Source: Planctomycetota bacterium
GTDB taxonomy: Bacteria; Planctomycetota; Planctomycetia; Pirellulales; Thermoguttaceae
Length of the DNA: 10,511 bases
Assembly (NCBI GenBank): GCA_025356915.1
Contig: JANXQG010000088.1
Location: 1-10,511, forward strand
Reading direction: 5' to 3'
Position numbers and translations under genes: made by a program. Shown here in pieces: positions 1 to 5,341 of the stretch (its first letter is position 1; every line of letters begins with the position of its first letter). The notes under the pieces are model-generated. The model had not been told where the DNA came from, searched no databases, and saw only the letters and a list, made by a program, of their open reading frames with translations.

Positions 1-129
1 GCACAACTCGACCCGATCTATGATGCAAAGCAGGTGGTGCCGCCGCGCGATCTACAGGGCGGCGCGCCGTGGCTCTACGGCGACAGCGAGCTGGAAACAT
101 GGCGTTTGCACGTGATGCGGTTGCGGAGG
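1..129 (+). pseudogene. Upstream fragment of the GH78-like gene, in a different frame
   Basis: Reading frame 1 is open from the window edge to a TAG at 130-132. It contains a stretch, PWLYGDSELETWRL, that looks like the sugar-hydrolase segment found ahead of the catalytic barrel in planctomycete alpha-L-rhamnosidase-like proteins. The downstream rhamnosidase body is read in frame 3. The two frames therefore belong to one ancestral gene separated by a net frame change between about 100 and 140. From memory of the family, more protein normally separates this segment from the barrel, so an internal deletion is possible as well as a simple indel or a sequencing error. The gene's true 5' end lies outside the window. 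The family assignment of this short piece is by recall and is less certain than that of the body. Confidence 0.5.
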
Positions 130-1508
130 TAGGTGAGGCACGGCCGGGGGCGCACGAACAACGCACCGACCTGCAAGCTACGACGGACGGCCGCTGGACC
201 AGTCAGCACCTGTTGGCGTTCCGTTACCTGAACATCACGGGCGGCACGCCAACGGACGTGAAGGCGGAAGCTGTTTTTTATCCGGTGCAGTACCGTGGTG
301 CCTTCGCTTGTTCAGACGAACGGCTGACTCGCATCTGGATGAACAGCGCTTATACGCTCCGCGTTTGCATGAACGACCTGATGCTCGACGGCCCGAAGCG
401 CGACCGGCTCCCCTGGATTGGCGATCAGGCGATGAATCTTGCAGTCAATGCCTACACTTTTGCCGAACCCGAGATATTTCGCCGGACTTGTACGGCCCTG
501 GGCCGCGCCGGCATTGAAAACAAAGACATCAACGGTATCGTCGATTATTCGTTGTGGTGGGTGATCGACCTGGATCTGTTCCAACGCTATTTCGACGATC
601 CGGTTTATCTGCGCAGCGAGTGGTTGCGCATCAAGGCTTTGCTCCATCACATGGAAGGCAGTTGCAATGGGGACGGCTTCCTCATGCCGCGCACCAAGAC
701 CAAGACTTGGCTGTTCATCGACTGGGGCGTGGAGAAGAACCCGTCGCTTACCAACGTGCCGCTGCAAGTACTCTGGTATTGGGCGCTCCGCTCCGGTGCC
801 GCGCTGGCGGATCGGGTCGGCGATCGCGATGCCGCCGAGGCTTGGCGTTTGCGATCCAGCACCCTGGCGAAATTGCTCCGGGAGCGGGCCTGGGATGGAA
901 CTGCACGCGGCTGGCAAATGTACGTCGGCACGTCCGGCAAGCTCAGCCGCCATGCGAATCTGCTAGCCGTACTTTCGGGCCTCGCCCTCCCGGACCAGTA
1001 TGCCGACATCCGCAAGCATTTACTAGGCTCCGAATTGCCGCCGGCGATCACGCCGTATATGACGTCGCTTGAGATCATGGCGATCTCCCGCCTCGACACC
1101 GGCGAGGCAATTCTTCCGCGGATCGAGAAGTACTGGGGCGCGATGCTCGACCGGGGCGCAACGACCTTTTGGGAATCCTATGACCCTGCCGGCACCGGTA
1201 GCGTTTACTCGATGTATGGCCGGCCTTTTGCCAACAGCCTTTGCCATGCCTGGGGTTCGGGGCCAGCGGCCTTGCTGCCCGGCGAAATCCTCGGCATCCG
1301 TCCCCTGACCGATGGCTGGAAACGTTTTGCGGTCGAGCCGAAACTTGGCCGCCTTACGTGGGCCGCCGCCACCGTGCCCACGCCGCACGGGGAAATTGAA
1401 GTGCTGGTAGAGAAGGGGATCCTTTCCCTGCGCGTGCCCGCCGGCACCACGGCCCAATGGCGCAACCGCGAGTTCGTCGGGCCGGCGAAAGTCACGGAAA
1501 AGCTCTGA
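69..1508 (+). CDS. Alpha-L-rhamnosidase-like glycoside hydrolase (GH78-type six-hairpin barrel), 5'-disrupted
   Basis: This frame encodes most of a GH78-type catalytic domain. GH78 enzymes remove terminal alpha-L-rhamnose from plant or microbial polysaccharides by an inverting mechanism. Visible landmarks are DGPKRDRLPWIGDQ, the counterpart of the family's DCPxRxErxgWxGD signature, then YSLWWVIDLDLFQRYFDD and FIDWGVE in the (alpha/alpha)6 barrel. ATTFWES around residue 369 is the usual position of a catalytic glutamate. The C-terminus ends in the beta-sandwich pattern GIRPLTDGWKRFAVEP followed by TPHGEIEV. The nominal GTG at 69 or ATG at 99 are only places where the open frame begins. Coding similarity upstream lies in frame 1 up to 129, so the original start is upstream and outside the window. 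No signal peptide can be assessed. The gene may be a pseudogene, or the break may be a sequencing error; the body itself has no internal stop. It converges on the regulator gene with a gap of about 26 nt. The family call is confident; rhamnose specificity is inferred. Confidence 0.75.
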   Translation: MALRRQRAGNMAFARDAVAEVGEARPGAHEQRTDLQATTDGRWTSQHLLAFRYLNITGGTPTDVKAEAVFYPVQYRGAFACSDERLTRIWMNSAYTLRVCMNDLMLDGPKRDRLPWIGDQAMNLAVNAYTFAEPEIFRRTCTALGRAGIENKDINGIVDYSLWWVIDLDLFQRYFDDPVYLRSEWLRIKALLHHMEGSCNGDGFLMPRTKTKTWLFIDWGVEKNPSLTNVPLQVLWYWALRSGAALADRVGDRDAAEAWRLRSSTLAKLLRERAWDGTARGWQMYVGTSGKLSRHANLLAVLSGLALPDQYADIRKHLLGSELPPAITPYMTSLEIMAISRLDTGEAILPRIEKYWGAMLDRGATTFWESYDPAGTGSVYSMYGRPFANSLCHAWGSGPAALLPGEILGIRPLTDGWKRFAVEPKLGRLTWAAATVPTPHGEIEVLVEKGILSLRVPAGTTAQWRNREFVGPAKVTEKL

Positions 1509-1534
1509 GGTGAGGCGGCTTAACCGTTCGCGGT

Positions 1535-2029
1535 CTACGTTTCAGCCTGAACTCCCAAGTGGGAACTCCCGAATTGTCCCACCAGCGCAGCGCGAGCGGC
1601 CGGCACCCCGAAGTAGACACACAGATACCGGTCCATCGCCTGAGTCTGAGTCAAGGCACCGTTCTCCCATCGCGAGATCGTCTCCAAGGCCACTCCGAGA
1701 TGTTCGGCCAGAACCCGTTGGCTCAGGCCCAAGTCGTCGCGGTTCTTCCGAATCTGATCGCCCGAAAGAAGGCCAAGATGCTCGCGCAACGCCTGGGCAA
1801 TCTGCTCGTCGGCATCGTTGTCAAAAACCAGTTCGCCGCATGCGCCACACTGGGGGACGCGGAGCCAGGGAATCTCCACGGTAAAAAGCCGGCCATCGTG
1901 CTTGATTTGCGAAGTGTGTTGCAACGTGGCGGATTGCACTGCCTTCTTCCCGCACTCCGGGCACCGCCAGGGAAACATCTTACCTTGAGAATTCGGCATT
2001 TCGGGGATCTTGGTTTGCTCAGGCGTCAT
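1535..2029 (-). CDS. MqsA/YgiT-type zinc-finger and XRE-HTH regulator (orphan antitoxin-like)
   Basis: This 164-residue protein has the two-part build of MqsA-family antitoxins. The N-terminal zinc knuckle has CPEC (C23, C26) and CGAC (C61, C64). The C-terminal XRE helix-turn-helix spans about residues 90-140, with IRKNRDDLGLSQRVLAEHLG and SRWENG as the recognition-helix region. MqsA-type proteins neutralise an RNase toxin such as MqsR and repress their own promoter. Here no small toxin gene lies on either side: a glycosidase gene is downstream and converges, and a TPR gene is divergent upstream. It is therefore either an orphan antitoxin or a free-standing transcription factor. The ATG at 2029 is supported by a GGTGAG Shine-Dalgarno-like site at 2040-2035, 5 nt upstream, and by a complete first zinc pair. 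A palindrome at 2055-2070 lies in its upstream region and could be an autoregulatory operator. Family and domains are clear; lack of a partner is judged only within this window. Confidence 0.85.
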   Translation of the reverse strand: MTPEQTKIPEMPNSQGKMFPWRCPECGKKAVQSATLQHTSQIKHDGRLFTVEIPWLRVPQCGACGELVFDNDADEQIAQALREHLGLLSGDQIRKNRDDLGLSQRVLAEHLGVALETISRWENGALTQTQAMDRYLCVYFGVPAARAALVGQFGSSHLGVQAET

Positions 2030-2054
2030 GGATACTCACCACTGTCCAACAATG

Positions 2055-2070
2055 ATTGATTTACGTCAAT
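2055..2070. promoter_or_regulatory. Candidate operator: ATTGA-N6-TCAAT palindrome in the divergent intergenic region
   Basis: A perfect 5-bp inverted repeat with a 6-nt spacer lies 26-41 nt upstream of the antitoxin-like gene and about 75 nt upstream of the TPR gene start. The core TTGATTTACGTCAA differs from the FNR-type consensus TTGAT-N4-ATCAA at one base. On the minus strand it includes TTGACG, a plausible -35 element, but no good -10 box lies at the right distance. XRE-family regulators often bind palindromes in their own promoters, so this is the best operator candidate between the two genes. Five-bp arms can occur by chance. Confidence 0.25.
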
Positions 2071-2143
2071 GCCGCTAAAGGGTGGCAGGAGTTACCATCA
2101 AGGCCCTCGCAATGCGCGCGCGCCTTGGATACAATTGAGAATC

Positions 2144-5011
2144 ATGGCGATTTCCATTCGTTGTACATGTGGACGTGAGATCCCGCTCCATGCGGGTCAG
2201 GCTGGCACGCAGCTACACTGCGAATGTGGATTGGTCTTGTCGGTACCTTCCCTCGGAGAAATCCGGCAATTACGAGAGGAAGAGCCAGCGGCATTCCAGA
2301 AAATCCATCCAGCCGAAGAGGCATTCGACCCCAGCCTGCCGGGGCAAAAGCCGAGCCCGCAAGTACACCTATTGACCGACGCGGCCGAGTTGGGTCGTCG
2401 TATTCGAGCGGAATCGCTGGATCATTACGTGCGAGCGGTGATGCGGACAATCGACGACGTTCTTGCCCATCTTCCTGATGCCCCAGGAATGGACTTTTGT
2501 GCGGCCCTTGCGATCTTGCCTGAAGGAGAAGTCCTAGTCGACATCGAGTTTCGGCCAGCCCTGCTGGCCCCGGCACTGCTGGCCGACATCAAACATCGAC
2601 TCGAGTCGATACCTCGGCCGCCGGTTCGCGAGGGGCCTGTGGCACTGCTGGCCTACTGTCTGGTCAGGGGTGGTTCAAACGATCTGCGAGATTCCTTCCG
2701 CCATCGACTCGGATCCTGTTTCCACATTGAGTGTCCGCATCGTTTTGCAGCGGTTTTGCACAAATCGGAATCCAAGTCGCCCCCCCAGCCGCTGCCGCCT
2801 TGGCAGATCCTTTGGCAAAAAGTCGGGCGATTCGCCTTGCTGTCCAGGACGGCCCTACGCCGAGTTTGGTCCAAAGTGTTCCCCGCCGCCCAGGTAATCA
2901 AGGCGCAGGGTAACCTCCGCGAAGGCCAGTACACGCTTGACGAGATCACGGAACAGATTCGGCTTTGTCCTCATGTCGGAACGCTCTATGGCTATCGGGC
3001 AGAGATCTACCGCAGCCAAGGAGAGTTCGACCTGGCCATCGCCGACTTTACCCAGCAGATCGATCTACGGACGGAGGTCGCCCAGGCACATCTTGCTCGC
3101 GGCATCTGCTACCGCATGACCGGGAACCACGAGAAGGCCCTGGAGGATTTCAACGAAACGGTCTGGCAGACGCCGCGATGGACTCATGCGATCATTGCGC
3201 GGGCCTGGACGTTCTTTGCCTTAGGGAATGTGGACCGTGCCATCGCCGACGCTACCTCGGCGGTCGAACTTGATCCGGACGAGCCGAATTGGCTCCTCGC
3301 AAGGGCCAGACTGCTGGCAACCTGTAGCATGTTCGATAAAGCGATGGAGGATCTAAACCACGCGCTGTTGCTCGATCCGCACCATCCCGAGGCGCTGTTC
3401 CTCCGCGCCCACGTGTATCGCGATCGCCCCTGTGCCACGGAACAAATCAAGGCCGATTTTGAAGCGTCGCTGGCCGACCTCTCGGCCGTGCTCCATCTGA
3501 ATCCCGGTCACGCGGAATCTTACTCCTCCCGGGCATCGGTCCGTATGCGTTTGGAAGACTATGCTGCTGCCCTCGCCGATTGCGAGAAGGCGATTCAGCT
3601 TGACTCTGGCTGCATCTCGGCGTTCCTCTGCCGCGCCAACATCCACGCCATCGAGAACCGGTTGGCCCAGGCCATGCTCGACTGCAACCAAGCGCTGCGG
3701 GTGGTGCCCGGGTACGTTGAAGCACTCAGTGCGCGAGGAATGGTTCGCACGCGGCTAGGACTCTACCGCGAGGCCCTCAGCGATTTCAACCAGGCAGTCC
3801 GGCAACTTCCTGAGTCGCCCCTGCTCTACCTGCACCGCGGCAACGCCTACGGGACGCTTGAGGATCACCATGCTGCCCTGGACGATTTCAGCGAGGCCAT
3901 TCGGCTCTATCCCGAGTTCACGCCCGCGTATTGTAGCCGGGCGGTAGCGTGGCTCCATGTGGGCGAACACTCGCGGGCGATCGAGGATTGCGAGGCGGCT
4001 ATCCGCTGCGATGCAAAGTACGCGCCAGCCCATTTTCTACGGGCCAGATTGCTCGATCAAGTCGGTGCATCCGGCGAGGCCATGATCAGTTACAACGATG
4101 CCATCCGCTTGGCGCCGGATTTTGCAGCGGCGTACGCAGGCCGAGCCAACGTCTGGGTCAACACGGGCGATTACGATCGAGCGATCTCTGACTATCGTCA
4201 GGCCATTCACCACGAACCCGCCGCGGGCCAAATGCTCGGCCAGCTCGATGAGGAGTATGCCGTCGAGGCGGTTGTCCGCGGATTGGCCGAAGCGGAGCCG
4301 GGGCGTGGCAACCTTTTTCTGGCCGGTTTTTTGGCCCATTTCCGCTCCCTCGACGAGGCATTCGACCGATGCGAGGCGGCCATGGAGTATCTTCCTCCGG
4401 AAGAAGTACTCGGCGTCGCCTTGCAGGTGCTGCGCCAACACAGCGATGAGGCTGGCCCCGAAGTTTTTCAACGTATTGAGGCTTGGTTCAAGCGGGCAAC
4501 GGGTCCGCAGGGAAGGTCCGTTCAGCTCGACCTCCTTCTGGCTAATTTCCGCGAGCTGGAAGGCCGCCATGCCGAGCTATGCGAAATCTACCGCCAACTG
4601 ATCGAACAGCCTGACGTGCCGGCGGGACAGCGAGCCTTGGCGTGCAACAATCTGGCCTATTTCCTCGCCATCAGTCAAGAAGATGTCCGCCGAGCGATTG
4701 AGCTTACCGATCAGGCAATGGAGCTGATCGGGCCGTGTCCCGAGTTCTTGGACACACGGGGTGTTTCGCTCCATGCCGCTGGCCGGTTCGACGAGGCCGT
4801 GGCCGAATTACGACGCGCTGTCGGCAACAATCCCACGGGCCTGCGACTCTACCATCTCGCCCGAGCGTGCCACTCCGCTGGCGACACCGAATCGGCCCTG
4901 GAGGCTTGGGAGGAAGCCCACAACCAGCAAGAGTTGACCCTCGATCAGATTCCGTTCTACGAGCAGCACCAGTACCGCGCGACTGCGGAGTTGCTACAGA
5001 AGAACGACTAA
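2144..5011 (+). CDS. Large tetratricopeptide-repeat protein with N-terminal CxC...CxC zinc knuckle
   Basis: I prefer the ATG at 2144 (MAISIRCTCGRE..., 955 residues) to the in-frame ATG at 2069. The extra 25 residues look non-conserved, and the zinc motif starts immediately after 2144; the Shine-Dalgarno signal is weak at either. Residues 7-28 hold two CxC pairs (C7/C9, C26/C28) spaced like a small zinc ribbon, a common N-terminal tag in planctomycete proteins. About 250 residues without recognised domain follow. From about 279 to 694 there are roughly twelve consecutive 34-residue TPR units, each with the pattern A..R........G....A..D...A..L.P; the fifth carries a short insertion. The C-terminal part resumes divergent TPR-like helices (ACNNLAYFLA, then LDTRGVSLHAAGRFDEA). 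There is no signal peptide or membrane segment, so a cytoplasmic scaffold or protein-binding role is likely; the partner is unknown. It is transcribed alone, with hairpins just after its TAA stop. Confidence 0.85.
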   Translation: MAISIRCTCGREIPLHAGQAGTQLHCECGLVLSVPSLGEIRQLREEEPAAFQKIHPAEEAFDPSLPGQKPSPQVHLLTDAAELGRRIRAESLDHYVRAVMRTIDDVLAHLPDAPGMDFCAALAILPEGEVLVDIEFRPALLAPALLADIKHRLESIPRPPVREGPVALLAYCLVRGGSNDLRDSFRHRLGSCFHIECPHRFAAVLHKSESKSPPQPLPPWQILWQKVGRFALLSRTALRRVWSKVFPAAQVIKAQGNLREGQYTLDEITEQIRLCPHVGTLYGYRAEIYRSQGEFDLAIADFTQQIDLRTEVAQAHLARGICYRMTGNHEKALEDFNETVWQTPRWTHAIIARAWTFFALGNVDRAIADATSAVELDPDEPNWLLARARLLATCSMFDKAMEDLNHALLLDPHHPEALFLRAHVYRDRPCATEQIKADFEASLADLSAVLHLNPGHAESYSSRASVRMRLEDYAAALADCEKAIQLDSGCISAFLCRANIHAIENRLAQAMLDCNQALRVVPGYVEALSARGMVRTRLGLYREALSDFNQAVRQLPESPLLYLHRGNAYGTLEDHHAALDDFSEAIRLYPEFTPAYCSRAVAWLHVGEHSRAIEDCEAAIRCDAKYAPAHFLRARLLDQVGASGEAMISYNDAIRLAPDFAAAYAGRANVWVNTGDYDRAISDYRQAIHHEPAAGQMLGQLDEEYAVEAVVRGLAEAEPGRGNLFLAGFLAHFRSLDEAFDRCEAAMEYLPPEEVLGVALQVLRQHSDEAGPEVFQRIEAWFKRATGPQGRSVQLDLLLANFRELEGRHAELCEIYRQLIEQPDVPAGQRALACNNLAYFLAISQEDVRRAIELTDQAMELIGPCPEFLDTRGVSLHAAGRFDEAVAELRRAVGNNPTGLRLYHLARACHSAGDTESALEAWEEAHNQQELTLDQIPFYEQHQYRATAELLQKND

Positions 5012-5015
5012 TCGA

Positions 5016-5034
5016 CCACGCCCGTAGGGCGTGG
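5016..5034 (+). terminator. GC hairpin just after the TPR gene (possible intrinsic terminator)
   Basis: CCACGCCC-GTA-GGGCGTGG forms a perfect 8-bp stem with a 3-nt loop, starting 4 nt after the TAA stop of the TPR gene and followed by GTTTGG. Position and stem strength fit a transcription terminator, but the U-run is only three bases. The same kind of CCACGCCC/GGGCGTGG hairpin is familiar from ends of IS200/IS605-family elements, so a transposon-end origin is an alternative. Confidence 0.4.
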
Positions 5035-5043
5035 GTTTGGCCT

Positions 5044-5060
5044 GCCCCGCAAAGCGGGGC
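5044..5060 (+). repeat. Second GC hairpin (GCCCCGC-AAA-GCGGGGC)
   Basis: A perfect 7-bp inverted repeat with an AAA loop lies 9 nt after the first hairpin and 3 nt before the closing stem of the structured region starting at 5064. There is no U-run after it, so it is a poor intrinsic terminator on its own. It may be part of a tandem termination structure or of an element end. If the region downstream is an IscB-type omega-RNA, this sequence would sit where the guide is expected, immediately 5' of the RNA scaffold. Confidence 0.4.
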
Positions 5061-5063
5061 GGA

Positions 5064-5244
5064 CACGTGAGGAAGGCCCCGGTGGGACCGACTTGTTTCG
5101 TTCGGTTGGGCCCGTTGGGCCTCTTTACGTGGGGAAAGCCCCGCTGGGGCTTGTCTGGTGTTAACGGTTACTCAAACAACTGGCCTTGGTGTGGGTTCAT
5201 GACGCACAAACCTCCCCACAAGGAGGGTTGCTGCGACAGACGGA
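5064..5244 (+). ncRNA. Structured RNA resembling HEARO / IscB omega-RNA
   Basis: About 180 nt of non-coding sequence folds by eye into an ordered set of elements. A long imperfect stem pairs 5064-5079 (CACGTGAGGAAGGCCC) with 5117-5131 (GGGCCTCTTTACGTG) and encloses an ACCGA/TCGGT hairpin (5087-5106). Next comes a perfect 7-bp hairpin AAGCCCC-GCT-GGGGCTT (5136-5152), then a linker, then hairpin CCTCC/GGAGG (5211-5226). TTGTCTG at 5151-5157 can pair with CAGACGG at 5237-5243, a possible pseudoknot. The RNA ends in CGGAG next to start-codon-like GTG (5245) and ATG (5252). The order of closing stem, GC hairpin, long-range pairing and terminal SD-like GGAG, and the length near 200 nt, match what I know of HEARO RNAs, the guide-carrying RNAs encoded just upstream of IscB nucleases. 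The assignment rests on architecture, not on an alignment. No iscB gene follows. It could instead be another structured mobile-element RNA. Confidence 0.5.
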
Positions 5245-5274
5245 GTGAACGATGGTAGAATATTCCTAGTTGAT
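5245..5274 (+). pseudogene. Possible relic of an IscB start (about 10 codons)
   Basis: Directly after the SD-like CGGAG, a GTG-initiated frame reads NDGRIFLVD before losing any family resemblance. IscB proteins typically open with a short strand of the type VFVLD or VFVVD, so RIFLVD is what the first codons of a deleted iscB would leave behind. The frame stays open to 5502 but shows no PC.PxRAR motif, RuvC or HNH segments, and overlaps the next gene in another frame. The match is only a few hydrophobic residues and may be chance. The rest of the interval to 5341 holds no structure or gene that I can recognise. Confidence 0.2.
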
Positions 5275-5341
5275 CTTCCGCAGGTCACCGCCGCCAATCG
5301 GGGCAAGTTCGTCCCACTTCCTGTAGCAACCACTTACTCAC

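Noticed and set aside
312..953. Long minus-strand open frame (213 codons) inside the GH78-like gene
   Set aside because: It mirrors the plus-strand rhamnosidase frame, has no recognisable domain, and is a by-product of GC-rich codon use.
1549..1570. Short direct repeat GAACTCCC with a CCCA/TGGG inverted pair
   Set aside because: It lies within the 3' end of the antitoxin-like coding sequence and is too short to separate from chance.
1559..2059. Plus-strand open frame of 166 codons opposite the antitoxin-like gene
   Set aside because: The minus strand has intact zinc-finger and HTH motifs; the plus-strand translation shows no domain.
2130..2135. TACAAT as a -10 box for the TPR gene
   Set aside because: It lies only 8 nt from the chosen start codon and has no -35 element at the correct distance.
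2978..4224. Near-periodic 102-bp DNA pattern as a DNA repeat array
   Set aside because: The period reflects 34-residue TPR units; the nucleotide sequence between units is not repeated closely enough to be a DNA repeat.
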